Assembly: GCF_029439465.1 (NCBI RefSeq)
Contig: NZ_JAROAV010000028.1
Span: 310,001-374,000, forward strand
DNA from: Luteipulveratus flavus
GTDB lineage: Bacteria > Actinomycetota > Actinomycetes > Actinomycetales > Dermatophilaceae
Length of the DNA: 64,000 nucleotides
Direction of reading: 5' to 3'
Shown here: positions 52,677-62,054 of the stretch, in pieces
How positions within the stretch are numbered: the stretch's first letter is position 1
Layout of the letters: the number at the start of each line of letters is the position of its first letter
Translations under genes and position numbers: made by a program
Notes under the pieces: model-generated
Seen by the model: only the letters and a program-made list of their open reading frames with translations
The model's database searches: none
What the model was told of the DNA's origin: nothing

Positions 52677-53599
52677 TGGGTGCCTCCCAACCACTCCGGC
52701 GCCACCGCGCCCTCGAAGTACCGGTGCGTCACGGCGTCGGTCGCCTCGACGCACACCCGTTGCAGTCGTTCCATCTCCCCCGGCAGGTCCGAGAGGAGGT
52801 CGTTGAGCGAGCGGACGTCCAGCGACGCACGCGCCTGGCCGACGATGCGGGCCGCGTCACCGCCGAACCCGAGCCGCCGCTGCCGCGGGTCCAGCACCTC
52901 CAGGCATGCCGCCGCCTGGGTCAGCCCGAACACGACCGACCGCGGGAACAGCCGGTCCAGCAGCAGGAACTCCGCCGCCGCGCGCGGTGACTCGATCGCG
53001 CGGTAGGTCCGGGTGAACGCGTGGTGCGCGCCGCAGGCCCGCAGGGTCGTCTGCCAGCTGGACGCGCCACCCGCGCCGTTCGCCGTCGACAGCAGCAGTC
53101 GCGCGGTCATGTCGACGCGCTCGATGGACCGTCCGAGGACGAGGAACTGCCAGCCGGTGTCGTGGCTGAGCGTGCCGTCGGCGAGCGCGGCGATCATGCT
53201 GGCCCGCTCCCGGATCAGGCGGAAGGCGTCGGCCGGTCGCATCCGGGACAGCTGACCCGACGTCGTCTGGTTGTACGTGGTGTTGATCGCCTCCCACATC
53301 TCGGTGGAGACGACCTCACGGGAGCGGCGCGCGCTCTCGCGGGCGGAGTCGATCGCCGAGACGACCGACGCGGACGAGGACCGGTCGTGGAACAGCAGCC
53401 GCAGCACCGCGGCCTGGTCGTACGTGCCGTCGTGGCTCACGCCCATGGCGGCCAGCAGCGCGCGACAGGTGGCCTCACGGTCGATCGTGGGGTCCTCGGT
53501 GAGCACCTGCAGGTGGGCGTCGAGGATGCGCGAGGTGCACTCCGCGCGCTCGATGTAGCGGCCGATCCAGAAGAGGGCCTCGGCGATTCGGCTGAGCAT
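52673..53599 (-). CDS. Alpha-E domain protein
   Basis: A 308-residue, almost fully helical protein of the alpha-E (DUF403) family: MLSRIAEALFWIGRYIERAE starts the domain and LGRSIERVDMTARLLL forms the repeated central motif. It always travels with the circularly permuted ATP-grasp gene, and the two are sometimes fused; it is proposed to assist ligase chemistry. Its start shares a base with the ATP-grasp stop, and its own stop overlaps the transglutaminase start. Confidence 0.92.
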   Translation of the reverse strand: MLSRIAEALFWIGRYIERAECTSRILDAHLQVLTEDPTIDREATCRALLAAMGVSHDGTYDQAAVLRLLFHDRSSSASVVSAIDSARESARRSREVVSTEMWEAINTTYNQTTSGQLSRMRPADAFRLIRERASMIAALADGTLSHDTGWQFLVLGRSIERVDMTARLLLSTANGAGGASSWQTTLRACGAHHAFTRTYRAIESPRAAAEFLLLDRLFPRSVVFGLTQAAACLEVLDPRQRRLGFGGDAARIVGQARASLDVRSLNDLLSDLPGEMERLQRVCVEATDAVTHRYFEGAVAPEWLGGTQ

Positions 53600-55203
53600 C
53601 AGCGAGCACCTCCGGTCTGCGACTGGAACTGGGTCTGGCCCTGCGACTGCGACTGCGACTGGGTCTGGCCCTGCGAGTCCGCCGGGCTCGGTGCCGGCTC
53701 CGCGACCGGCTTGCTGGCCGGGTGGAGCGGGCCCTCCCGTGCGGGTTCGGGCTCGAGGTCCGGCAGGACGTGATCGGCGGCCAGCACCCAGGTGTCCTTG
53801 GAACCGCCACCCTGGCTGGAGTTGACGATGAGCTCGCCCTCGGGCAGCGCCACGCGGGTCAGGCCGCCCGGCAGCACCGAGACCTTGTCGCCGTCGTGCA
53901 CCGCGAACGGTCGCAGGTCCACATGGCGTGCTGCCATCCGCCCGTTGATCAGGGTCGGCACGGTGGACAGCTGGACCACCGGCTGGGCGATCCAGCCGCG
54001 CGGGTCGGCGAGCAGCCGTCCGCGCAAGGTCTCGATCTGTGCGCTCGTCGCGCGCGGCCCGATGACGATGCCCTTGCCGCCCGCGCCGTCGACCGGCTTC
54101 AGGACCAGCTCGTCGAGGCGGTCGAGCACCTCCTCACGGTGGCCCGGGTCCTCCATCCGCCAGGTGTCGATGTTGCGCAGCACCGGCTCCTGGCCGAGGT
54201 AGTAGCGGATGAGGTCGGGCACGTAGGTGTAGACGAGCTTGTCGTCGGCCACGCCGTTGCCGACCGCGTTGGCGATGGCCACGTTGCCGACGCGCGCGGC
54301 GTTCAGGAGCCCCGGGACGCCGAGGACCGAGTCGCGGCGGAAGTGGACGGGGTCGAGGAAGTCGTCGTCCACCCGCCGGTAGATGACGTGGACGGGATGC
54401 AGCCCGTGCGTCGTCCGGACGTAGACGTGGCCGGCCTGAGCGACCAGGTCGCCGCCCTCGACGAGCCGGACGCCCATCAGCCTGGCCAGCAGCGCGTGCT
54501 CGAAGTACGCCGGGTTGTAGACGCCCGGAGTGAGGACGACGACGGTCGGGTCGGCGACACCTGTCGGAGCGCAGGCGCGCAGTGCGGCCAGCAGCCGGTT
54601 CGGGTAGTGCGCGACCGGCCGGATGCGGTGGTGGGTGAACACCTCGGGCAGCGCGGCCGACAGCGCGCGCCGGTTGGTCATGACGTACGAGACACCGCTG
54701 GGGATGCGGACGTTGTCCTCCAGCACCCGGAACTCGCCCTGCTCGTCACGGACGAGATCGATCCCCGCGACGTGGACACGGACACCGCTCGGCGGTCGGA
54801 TTCCCATCGCCGGGCGCAGGAAGTGGGGCGAGCTGGTGACCACGCGGCGCGGGATGACACCGTCGCGGAAGACCTGACCCTCGCCGTAGATGTCGGCGAG
54901 AAAGGCCTCGAGGGCCCGAACCCGTTGCGCCACACCGACTTCCACGCGCTGCCAGGACTGGGAGTCGATCAGCCGCGGGACGATGTCGAGGGGGAAGGGT
55001 CGTTCCTCGCCGCCGATGTCGAACGTCACGCCCTGGTCGAGGTAGCTGCTGGAGAGGTACTCGGACCTGGCTCGCAGCTCCTCGGGCGAGAGCCGGTCCA
55101 CCTGCTCGCGCACGGTGGCGTAGCTCTGTCGCACGTCGGCGCCGTCGAACATCTCGTCGTACGTCGCTGGGCGCGGTTCGTAGTCGTCGAAGTGTCCGGT
55201 CAC
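53599..55203 (-). CDS. Circularly permuted type 2 ATP-grasp protein
   Basis: A 534-residue predicted carboxylate-amine ligase (DUF404/DUF407). Conserved pieces are RPFPLDIVPRLI, IYGEGQVFRDGVIP, RVLEDNVRIPSGVSYV, TPGVYNPAYFEH and KPVDGAGGKGIVIGP (ATP loop). After about residue 475 a low-complexity tail begins, ending in Ser/Gln/Thr repeats such as SQGQTQSQSQSQGQT. TAGGTT at 55211-55216 lies seven bases before GTG 55203, suggesting a leaderless start; TTG 55212 would add three residues. It leads the alpha-E and transglutaminase operon. Confidence 0.92.
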   Translation of the reverse strand: MTGHFDDYEPRPATYDEMFDGADVRQSYATVREQVDRLSPEELRARSEYLSSSYLDQGVTFDIGGEERPFPLDIVPRLIDSQSWQRVEVGVAQRVRALEAFLADIYGEGQVFRDGVIPRRVVTSSPHFLRPAMGIRPPSGVRVHVAGIDLVRDEQGEFRVLEDNVRIPSGVSYVMTNRRALSAALPEVFTHHRIRPVAHYPNRLLAALRACAPTGVADPTVVVLTPGVYNPAYFEHALLARLMGVRLVEGGDLVAQAGHVYVRTTHGLHPVHVIYRRVDDDFLDPVHFRRDSVLGVPGLLNAARVGNVAIANAVGNGVADDKLVYTYVPDLIRYYLGQEPVLRNIDTWRMEDPGHREEVLDRLDELVLKPVDGAGGKGIVIGPRATSAQIETLRGRLLADPRGWIAQPVVQLSTVPTLINGRMAARHVDLRPFAVHDGDKVSVLPGGLTRVALPEGELIVNSSQGGGSKDTWVLAADHVLPDLEPEPAREGPLHPASKPVAEPAPSPADSQGQTQSQSQSQGQTQFQSQTGGAR

Positions 55204-55359
55204 CCACGGCAACCTAGTGGTCGGCTGCTCGTGCCGATGCGGACGGTCTCAGATGCGGGTCGCGCCTGCGCCGAAGCATTCACCTGGACCGCCGCGAGAA
55301 CGGTGATGAGCAGTATCAGTCCTGCCGCGATGCCATGCGCTGAGCCCGCCCGAGCCGGC

Positions 55360-56034
55360 TCACCCTCTCACCTGCTTCAGCTGGTCGCGTGCTCGCTCGA
55401 CACCCGTCATGACGACCGGGCCGCCGAGCAGCTCGGCGTTCTGCGCGCGTACGGCCTCCCAACGCTCGACGGACATGCGGTGCCGATGGCGGGTCGCCGC
55501 CTGTCCGTCCCGGTCGACCCGCGACCGGCCATCGGGTTCGTAACCGACGCGGCGTGACGTGGCGTTGGACGAGACGTTGTCGGCGAACGCGGTCGACACG
55601 ACGTGCGCAGCGCCCAGCCCCTCGAACAGCAGCCAGAGCATCAGGACCCGCATCCGCGTTCCGATGCCTTGTCCCTGGTGCGCTCGGCCCAGCCACGATC
55701 CGGTCTCCGCCTCGCGGAGGACAGCCCAGCCGTCACCCCAGGCGGCTTGCACGCCCACCGGCTCGCCGCGACGCACGACGGCGAGCTCGAGCCGCATGCT
55801 CCGCGCGTCGAACTGCGAACGGGCACCCCACTGGTAGGCGATCAGCGTGCGCGCCACCTGCTGCGGCGTCCCCCGGGTCCACGGAACGGTGAACGGCATC
55901 GTCTCGGGCGTGTGCACGCCGCGACCGGCCAGCTCGGCAAGCCGGACCAGCAGCTCGTCGGTGATCCACCGCAGCTCCAGATCCCCGGCCGCGATCCGCA
56001 GACCCGCCGCCGGCCAGACGCCCTCGATCGACAT
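55360..56034 (-). CDS. GNAT-family acetyltransferase (RimJ/RimL-like)
   Basis: A 224-residue acetyltransferase. ELRWITDELLVRLAELA is the typical N-terminal strand-helix of the RimJ/RimL group, and the acetyl-CoA motif is GSWLGRAHQGQGIGTRMR (Q/RxxGxG/A). The segment VVSTAFADNVSSNATSRRVGYE is motif B. It could N-acetylate a protein or an antibiotic; the target is unknown. ATG 56034 gives the standard N-terminus. The 156 bases to the next gene contain a hydrophobic open frame without a start codon, which I did not call. Confidence 0.88.
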   Translation of the reverse strand: MSIEGVWPAAGLRIAAGDLELRWITDELLVRLAELAGRGVHTPETMPFTVPWTRGTPQQVARTLIAYQWGARSQFDARSMRLELAVVRRGEPVGVQAAWGDGWAVLREAETGSWLGRAHQGQGIGTRMRVLMLWLLFEGLGAAHVVSTAFADNVSSNATSRRVGYEPDGRSRVDRDGQAATRHRHRMSVERWEAVRAQNAELLGGPVVMTGVERARDQLKQVRG

Positions 56035-56145
56035 GGCGGAGAGTCTCGCAGCCGGCCGCACGAGTCGGTGGCCGAACCGACGTGCGGCGCGCGCCTCATC
56101 GCTCGCCCTGAACGCGAGATCGACGTCGGCAGTACTGTTCGGTCC

Positions 56146-56523
56146 GTGTCAGTGATCGCGCGGGTGTACGGCCTCGACCCGAGGACCCGGGCCGGAATCG
56201 GTGTGCTGTGCGTGCTCGCGACCTTCGCCCTCATCTGGGCAGACACGTACTGGGTCATCGCCGTCCTTCCTTTCCTGCTCGGCACGTCGATCACTAACCG
56301 CCTCGTGCCCGGGGGTCGACGCAACCTCGTGCCTCGGACCAGCCCGCCCGGGCCCGCGAGGAGCCGGCTCCCGTTCAGCCTCGCCGCGGGCGCTGTCCTC
56401 GTCATCGGCGCGGCCGCGGCCTTCGTCACGGACGACATGGCGTACGTGGCCGTCGCCTCTGTCGGGACGATCGCCATCACGGTCGCGGCCGATGCGCTGG
56501 CGCCCAGCCGACCGGCGCGCTGA
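56146..56523 (+). CDS. Small multi-helix membrane protein
   Basis: A 125-residue protein with four predicted membrane helices arranged in two pairs (about 14-30, 33-48, 80-94 and 98-115) separated by a basic Pro/Arg linker (GGRRNLVPRTSPPGPARSR). I do not recognise the family. TACTGT lies seven bases before GTG 56146, so it is probably leaderless. It is divergent from the acetyltransferase gene. Confidence 0.65.
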   Translation: MSVIARVYGLDPRTRAGIGVLCVLATFALIWADTYWVIAVLPFLLGTSITNRLVPGGRRNLVPRTSPPGPARSRLPFSLAAGAVLVIGAAAAFVTDDMAYVAVASVGTIAITVAADALAPSRPAR

Positions 56524-56587
56524 GCAGGCGTCAGAGGTCGGCTGAACCGATCCGGCGCACGCGAGTCGGTACGGACACTCCCGGATC

Positions 56588-56653
56588 TCAACCGATCGGT
56601 TGACAACGTCTCGGGCGCGGTCGTACGGTCAGGTTATTCAACCAACGAGTTGA
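56588..56653. promoter_or_regulatory. Two palindromic ArsR operators
   Basis: TCAACCGATCGGTTGA (56588-56603) is a perfect 16-base palindrome and TCAACCAACGAGTTGA (56638-56653) is an imperfect second copy, with 50 bases between their centres. Both end just before the ArsR-family gene at 56666. They are the probable autorepression sites of that regulator, one over the promoter and one at the start of the transcript. Confidence 0.7.
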
Positions 56654-56665
56654 GGAGGGATCGAG

Positions 56666-57040
56666 GTGGAGGACCAGCTGTCCCGGGTCTTCGCGGCCCT
56701 GGCCGACCCGACCCGGCGCGACATCGTCGCTCGGCTGGCCGTGCGCGACGCCACCGTCGGCGAGATCGCGGAGCCGTACGACGTCTCCGTCCAGGCTGTC
56801 TCCAAGCACCTGAAGGTGCTGGAGTCCGCCGGTCTCGTCAGCCGTACGCGAGACGCGCAGCGCCGGCCCTGCCACCTGGAGGCGGAGGTGTTCGACCTCA
56901 TGACGAAGTGGATCGAGCGCTACCAGAAGGAGGCCGAGGAGCGGTTCAGCCGCCTCGACGACCTGCTGGGGCGCATGGACGACGACGGGGCGGTACGCCC
57001 GCCGACACAGGACGACCGGAAGCGAGGAGCAGCATCATGA
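56666..57040 (+). CDS. ArsR/SmtB-family repressor
   Basis: A 124-residue winged-helix repressor. RVFAALADPTRRDIVARLA is the family start and YDVSVQAVSKHLKVLESAGLVSRTRD the recognition helix. No metal-binding cysteine set (CxC) is present; this is the SdpR/YdfF-like branch that is usually paired with SRPBCC proteins, as here. GAGGAGGG lies upstream of GTG 56666. Two TCAACC palindromes in front suggest autoregulation. The stop overlaps the SRPBCC start. Confidence 0.92.
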   Translation: MEDQLSRVFAALADPTRRDIVARLAVRDATVGEIAEPYDVSVQAVSKHLKVLESAGLVSRTRDAQRRPCHLEAEVFDLMTKWIERYQKEAEERFSRLDDLLGRMDDDGAVRPPTQDDRKRGAAS

Positions 57041-57540
57041 GCAACGCACCGACCAAGCGGGAGGCCCAGATCGTGGCCGACCCCGACGTACCGACGATCA
57101 CCATCACCCGCGAGTTCGACGCACCGCCGGAGAAGGTCTACCGCGCCTGGGCCGAGCCCGAGCTGGTGAAGCAGTGGATGGGCCCCCGATCCATCGACAT
57201 GCAGATCCACACCTGGGAGTGCCGTACGGGCGGCAGCTACCGGTACGACGCGCAGCGGGACGGCGAGGCCGTCGCCCACTTCTTCGGCTCCTTCCACGAG
57301 GCCGTGCCGGGCGAGCGCCTGGTGCAGACCTTCGGGTTCGAGGAGCTACCCGGTGCCGTGGCGCTGGAGACGATGACGTTCGAGCCGCTCGACGACGGCA
57401 GGCGGTGCCGCATCGTCGCGGTCTCGGTCGTGGACTCGATGGAGGCGCAGGCCGGGATGATGGCCAGCGGCATGGAGGTCGGCATCCAGGAGGGCTACGA
57501 GAAGCTCGACGAGCTGCTCGCCTCCGGGGGCGTCCGATGA
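57037..57540 (+). CDS. SRPBCC (AHSA1-like) protein
   Basis: A 167-residue START/AHSA1-fold ligand-binding protein. TITREFDAPPEKVYRAWAEPELVKQWMGP is the hallmark N-terminus and EGYEKLDELLAS the closing helix. Such proteins bind hydrophobic ligands, and their stand-alone actinobacterial forms are of unknown role. It is co-translated with the ArsR-type repressor before it and the TIGR03086 gene after it, so the three respond together. Confidence 0.92.
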   Translation: MSNAPTKREAQIVADPDVPTITITREFDAPPEKVYRAWAEPELVKQWMGPRSIDMQIHTWECRTGGSYRYDAQRDGEAVAHFFGSFHEAVPGERLVQTFGFEELPGAVALETMTFEPLDDGRRCRIVAVSVVDSMEAQAGMMASGMEVGIQEGYEKLDELLASGGVR

Positions 57541-58109
57541 GCGGACCCGCCGACGAGCACCGCCGGGTCGCCGCCGCCTTCACCGAGCGGGTCCGGGGCA
57601 CCCAGGACTGGGACGCCCCGGCCCCGCCCGAGGGCTGGGTCGCGCGCGACGTCGTCCGGCACCTGGTGGAGTGGTTCCCGCCGTTCCTGCGCGGTGGCTC
57701 CGGCGTCGAGCTGCCGGCCGGACCGTCCGTCGACGACGACCCGGTGGGCGCCTGGCAGAACCTCACCGACGGCGTCCAGGCCGTCCTGGACGACCCGGCC
57801 ACGGCGGGCAGGACGCTGCGCAACGAGCACATCGGCGAGCTGCCGCTGGACCGCGCGATCGACCAGTTCTACACCTCCGACGTCTTCATGCACACCTGGG
57901 ACCTCGCCCGCGCGACCGGTCAGGACGAGACGCTCGACGCGGCCAAGTGCCAGGAGATGTACGACGGGATGCAGGCGTACGACGAGGTGCTGCGCTCCAG
58001 CGGCCAGTACGGCCCGCGCGTGCCCGTCCCCGACGACGCCGACCCGCAGACCCGGCTGCTCGCGTTCATCGGCCGCGACCCGCACGCGCCGTCGGCACGC
58101 CCGAGCTGA
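57537..58109 (+). CDS. TIGR03086-family metal-binding (mycothiol/DinB-type) protein
   Basis: A 190-residue four-helix-bundle protein of the MDMPI/DinB-like superfamily. DVVRHLVEW and FMHTWDLARATGQD supply the histidines of the metal site; the first part (EHRRVAAAFTERV) is the TIGR03086 start. Relatives are mycothiol-dependent enzymes, which fits an actinobacterial host, but the reaction is unknown. The ATG overlaps the SRPBCC stop. The gene is convergent with the beta-helix gene with three bases between them. Confidence 0.9.
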   Translation: MSGPADEHRRVAAAFTERVRGTQDWDAPAPPEGWVARDVVRHLVEWFPPFLRGGSGVELPAGPSVDDDPVGAWQNLTDGVQAVLDDPATAGRTLRNEHIGELPLDRAIDQFYTSDVFMHTWDLARATGQDETLDAAKCQEMYDGMQAYDEVLRSSGQYGPRVPVPDDADPQTRLLAFIGRDPHAPSARPS

Positions 58110-58112
58110 CGG

Positions 58113-60056
58113 CTAGGGCGGGCTGAGCGCACCCCGGTCGCGCGGACCGGCCGCCGGCACACCGAGGGCGGCGGCCACGTCCGCGGGCAGGGGCGTCGCG
58201 CTCCCCTTCGCGACGCTGCCCGTCCGCACCCGGTAGTCACCGGCCGCCTCGTTCACGAAGAAGGGGTCGGCGGAGCCGCTGATCCAGTGGCTCCGCGCGC
58301 CGAGTCCCCAGTCGGTCTGGAACGCGGCCAGGGATCCGTAGTAGCGGCCGGCGCGGTCCGGGGACTGGACGAACGCGAACTTCGGCGCGGTGCCGTTGCG
58401 CTGGTGGCAGGAGTTGTCCGACATAGCGGAGAAGTACTCCTTGACGTCCGTCCCGGGCCGGATCCCGATGGCGTGGTCCTCGATCCCGAAGGACAGGCCG
58501 TTGCCGACGATCAGGTTGTCGGCGACGGCGACGCGGGTGGTGTCGGGGCCGACGCCGCTGTCGGTGCTCGAGGACCGGGGGTCGTCGTAGATCTTCATGC
58601 CCTGGACGTTGCCGACCAGCGTGTTGTTGTAGACCTTGGTGCTGGCGGAGGCGACCCCGATGCCGTTCTGGCTGCTCGTGATCACGTTGCCGGCGATGAT
58701 CCCGCTGTCCGAGACCTCGTGGAAGATCCCGACGCCCGGGTTGCCGGTGACCAGGTTGTACGTGTAGCTCGTGCGGCGACACAGCCCGTCGCACCAGAGC
58801 CCGTTGCCGTACCCCTCGCGCGCGCCCCGCGGTCCGACCGTGTTCTTCACGATGTTGCGACTGATCGTCGCTCCCTGCATGTGGGCCAGCTTGACCGCGG
58901 CCTGCGCGCACGAGGAGGTGCACCGCTCGCCGAAGCCCTCGGCGTTGTTGTGGTTGAACACGTTGCCCACGACCCGGAAGTCGTTGTCGATGTTCGAGCG
59001 GGACGTGCCGTTCGCCTGAAGTGCGGTGAACCCGTTGTTCGCGAGCACCGAGCCCGTGATCGCCGAGCCCTTCTTCGGGTTCGAGTACGTCAGCCCGCCG
59101 GCCGCGTTCTCGGCGAACACCGCGCGCTCCACCGAGGAGATCGATCCGCCGATGTAGACCGCCGCTGAGGTGAGGTTCTCGTACTGGTTGCTGGCGTAGC
59201 GGCGGAAGCCCACGCCCTTGAGGCTGCTCGAGCCACCGCCCCCCAGCACCAGGGCGGTCGGCCGCACGCTCAGCTCCAGCCGGTGCACGGCGGGGTCGGC
59301 GGCGACGTACAGCAGGCCGGCGGACCGGTCGTACGCGAACGTCCCCGCCGCGAGCGCGCGCTGCGGTCGCGACGCCGGGACCTGCCGAAGGGCGGCACCG
59401 TCGACGAAGGCCATCTGCGGGTCGACCGCCATGACGTTGGAGGGGTTGTTCGTGTTGTCCTGGTGGGCGCACGGGCCGTTCGGACCCTGGTCGTAGAGCC
59501 ACCGCCAGTAGTACTGCCCGCTGCACAGCCACGGCGTCACCCACGGGGTCGCCCACAGCCGTTCGCCGATCTTGCTCCACAGGTTCCTCGGGCGCAGGTC
59601 GGCCCCGGTGAACCAGGGCCTCTCGTGCGGGTACGCCTGGATGTGCACCGGCTTGGGCACCACCTTCGGCGCGCTTCCCGAGTGGTACCAGTCGCGGTAC
59701 TCCCCGCCGCGGACGACCACCGTCCCGCCGGCGGGGGTCACGTCGATCGCCCGGTTCAGGGTGCGGACCGCGGTCGCCGGCGTCCGTCCCGAGGCCGCGT
59801 CGTTGCCGGTGGTCGACAGGTACGTCGCCCCGGTCGGGATCGCGTACGCGGTGTCGGGCAGCGTCCGTCCGGACTCGTCCAGCCCCAGGCTCGTCGGTAG
59901 CGGACCCGAGGCCACGGCCCGGCCGACGGCCTGCGCCGGCATCTCGGCCGACGCCGGTGCCGACAGCCCCCAGGCCGCCGTGGTCAGGACCATCAGCAGC
60001 GGGACGATCACGCTCACCGTGCGGCGGACGGGGGACGATCGGACGATCTGCGCCAT
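58113..60056 (-). CDS. Secreted right-handed beta-helix protein
   Basis: A 647-residue exported protein. A Sec signal covers residues 1-38 (cleavage near ASA). Residues 75-620 form a parallel beta-helix, starting with the typical ATYLSTTGNDAASGRTPATA (aligned with pectate-lyase-like proteins that begin with D-x-A-x-G-T). Repeated coils contain Asn- and Val-rich rungs such as GIIAGNVITSSQNGIGVAS. It may bind or cut polysaccharide. The upstream 200 bases hold a GCGTTC/GAACGC inverted repeat (60149-60166) that may be regulatory. Confidence 0.88.
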   Translation of the reverse strand: MAQIVRSSPVRRTVSVIVPLLMVLTTAAWGLSAPASAEMPAQAVGRAVASGPLPTSLGLDESGRTLPDTAYAIPTGATYLSTTGNDAASGRTPATAVRTLNRAIDVTPAGGTVVVRGGEYRDWYHSGSAPKVVPKPVHIQAYPHERPWFTGADLRPRNLWSKIGERLWATPWVTPWLCSGQYYWRWLYDQGPNGPCAHQDNTNNPSNVMAVDPQMAFVDGAALRQVPASRPQRALAAGTFAYDRSAGLLYVAADPAVHRLELSVRPTALVLGGGGSSSLKGVGFRRYASNQYENLTSAAVYIGGSISSVERAVFAENAAGGLTYSNPKKGSAITGSVLANNGFTALQANGTSRSNIDNDFRVVGNVFNHNNAEGFGERCTSSCAQAAVKLAHMQGATISRNIVKNTVGPRGAREGYGNGLWCDGLCRRTSYTYNLVTGNPGVGIFHEVSDSGIIAGNVITSSQNGIGVASASTKVYNNTLVGNVQGMKIYDDPRSSSTDSGVGPDTTRVAVADNLIVGNGLSFGIEDHAIGIRPGTDVKEYFSAMSDNSCHQRNGTAPKFAFVQSPDRAGRYYGSLAAFQTDWGLGARSHWISGSADPFFVNEAAGDYRVRTGSVAKGSATPLPADVAAALGVPAAGPRDRGALSPP

Positions 60057-60256
60057 GCGCGTGCTCCTTGCCGCCGTGCTCGTCGGCAGGGACAGCAGCT
60101 GCGCACGCGGTCCGGTGCCCTCCTTCGAGGGAAGGCCACGCCAGGACAGCGTTCAACCAGGAACGCGCAAAGAGTCGGTCAGGTTCGTCACGAATGCGAC
60201 GATGCTCTGCTAAGCGCTGGGAGGTCTGCCAGCTCGCCGCGCGCCGACACGGGGGG

Positions 60257-61069
60257 CTACTCCGCCGCCGGCGGGCCGGCCGTCGCGAAGTGCAGGCGCG
60301 CGAAGGCCAGCGCCTCCATCAGGTCCAGCTCCCGCTGCTCCTCGTCCAGCCGACGGGTCCCGACCTCCACGACGATGTCGCCCGAGAAGTCTTGTCCCGC
60401 AAGGGTTTCCAGCAGCTCGGCGCAGGGCTGGGCGCCGCGGCCGGGCACCAGGTGCTCGTCCTTGTACGAGCCCAGGCCGTCGGCCAGGTGCACGTGCGCG
60501 AGCCGGTCCCCCAGCGCCCCGGCCATCGCGAGGGCGTCCGAGCCGGCCGTCGCCGTGTGGGACAGGTCGAGGGTGACGTTGCGGTAGTCGGCCTGCGTGG
60601 GGTCCCAGTGCGGCAGGTACGCCTGCATCTCCCGGGCTCGGGCGCGCCAGGGGAACATGTTCTCGACGGCCAGCCGTACGTGCGTACGGCCCTCGCGCTC
60701 GCGGACACCATCGACGAACTCCGCGGCGTAGTCCCGCTGCCACCGGAACGGCGGGTGCAGCACGACGGTGTCGGCTCCGACCTCCTCGGCCAGCTCGACC
60801 GAGCGGTCGACCTTCATCCACGGGTCCGTGCCCCACACGCGCTGGGTGAGCAGCAGGGTCGGCGCGTGGATGGAGCAGATCGGCAGGCCGTAGTGGTCGG
60901 CCACCCGGCGCAGCGCACCTGCCTCCTGGCTGATCGTCTCCGTCCAGACCATCACCTCGACGGCGTCGTACCCGAGGCGGGCCGCGATGTCGAAGGCCGA
61001 GGTCACCCCACCGGGGTAGACCGAGGCGGTCGACAGCCCCACGCGGGCCTGCGGGACATGAGCCGTCAC
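60257..61069 (-). CDS. Sugar phosphate isomerase/epimerase-family protein (AP endonuclease 2 fold)
   Basis: A 270-residue TIM-barrel protein of the xylose-isomerase-like superfamily. Metal ligands can be seen in LAVENMFPW (Glu), LDLSHTA (Asp, His), HVHLADG and DIVVEVGT (Glu). It is probably an isomerase; the substrate is not known. In Actinobacteria it is regularly placed after the Ppx/GppA gene, as here. The GTG start overlaps that gene's stop. Confidence 0.88.
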   Translation of the reverse strand: MTAHVPQARVGLSTASVYPGGVTSAFDIAARLGYDAVEVMVWTETISQEAGALRRVADHYGLPICSIHAPTLLLTQRVWGTDPWMKVDRSVELAEEVGADTVVLHPPFRWQRDYAAEFVDGVREREGRTHVRLAVENMFPWRARAREMQAYLPHWDPTQADYRNVTLDLSHTATAGSDALAMAGALGDRLAHVHLADGLGSYKDEHLVPGRGAQPCAELLETLAGQDFSGDIVVEVGTRRLDEEQRELDLMEALAFARLHFATAGPPAAE

Positions 61070-61998
61070 GAGTCCTGACCCAGCCAGTCGAGCCGGCGCA
61101 GGATCACACCCTCGCGCAGGGCCCATGGACAGACGTCCAGCCGCTCGGCGCCCAGCAGGTCCATCGCGCCCTCGATGACCAGCGCGCCCGCGAGCAGCTG
61201 GGGCGCCCGCCCGATCGACACCCCGGGCAGGTCGGCGCGCTTGCTGGAACGCATCTGCGCCAGCCGCGGGATGAGGTCGGTGAGCTCGGACCGCTGCAGC
61301 GAGCGCGCGACGTACGGGCCCTCCTCGCTCGGGGCGGCGCCGGTGATGCGCGCGAGCGAGCGGACCGTCTTGCTGGTGCCGACGACGCGGTCGGCGGCGC
61401 CCAGGCGGGTGACGTCGCGGACCACCCGGCCGATGTCGGAGCGGACGCGCTTGCGCAGCGCCCGGACGTCGTCGAGGTCCGGGGGGTCACCGGGCAGCTC
61501 GCGGGTCAGGCGTCCCGCGCCGAGCGGCAGGCTCAGGGCGGCGTCCGGCTCCTCGTCCAGCCCGGCGGCGATCTCCAGCGACCCGCCGCCGACGTCGAGG
61601 CACAGCAGCCGGCCGCTGGACCAGCCGAACCACCGGCGTACGGCCAGGAACGTCAGCCGGGCCTCGTCGGCCCCGGACAGCACCTGCAGGTCGGCGCCGG
61701 TCTCCTCGCGGACCTGTTGCAGGACCTCGTCACCGTTGGGCGCCTCGCGGATCGCGCTCGTGGCGAAGGCCAGGAGGTCCTCGATGCCCTGGTCCTCGGC
61801 GACGGTCAGGCACTCGCCGACGAAGGTGGACAGCCGCTTGACGCCGCCCTCGGCGATGCTGCCGTCGTCGGTGGTGTGCTCCGAAAGCCGCAGCTCGATC
61901 TTGTGGGAGTAGGCAGGCAGTGGCTGCGCGCCGCGATGAGCGTCGACGACGAGCAGGTGGACCGTGTTCGAGCCCACGTCGATGACCCCGAGTCGCAT
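61066..61998 (-). CDS. Ppx/GppA-family exopolyphosphatase
   Basis: A 310-residue ASKHA-fold phosphatase, the short actinobacterial form (two domains, no HD domain). Motifs are [19 protein letters not shown] (phosphate 1), [30 protein letters not shown] (phosphate 2) and [13 protein letters not shown]. It cuts polyphosphate or pppGpp. TAGCCT six bases before ATG 61998 suggests a leaderless mRNA. It forms an operon with the isomerase gene. Confidence 0.93.
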   Translation of the reverse strand: MRLGVIDVGSNTVHLLVVDAHRGAQPLPAYSHKIELRLSEHTTDDGSIAEGGVKRLSTFVGECLTVAEDQGIEDLLAFATSAIREAPNGDEVLQQVREETGADLQVLSGADEARLTFLAVRRWFGWSSGRLLCLDVGGGSLEIAAGLDEEPDAALSLPLGAGRLTRELPGDPPDLDDVRALRKRVRSDIGRVVRDVTRLGAADRVVGTSKTVRSLARITGAAPSEEGPYVARSLQRSELTDLIPRLAQMRSSKRADLPGVSIGRAPQLLAGALVIEGAMDLLGAERLDVCPWALREGVILRRLDWLGQDS

Positions 61999-62054
61999 GC
62001 CGCCAGGCTACCGACGCCACGCCCGTCCGTCGGGTCGGCGTCCGGTGCGCGGCG

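Noticed and set aside
53599-53700. Ser/Gln/Thr repeats at the ATP-grasp C-terminus as a frameshift artefact
   Set aside because: The frame stays open with consistent codon use until a stop that overlaps the next gene, so the tail appears genuine.
55213-55330. Hydrophobic minus-strand frame resembling a signal peptide (LILLITVLAAVQVNASAQA)
   Set aside because: It has no ATG, GTG or TTG start, no ribosome binding site, and overlaps the promoter and start of the ATP-grasp gene.
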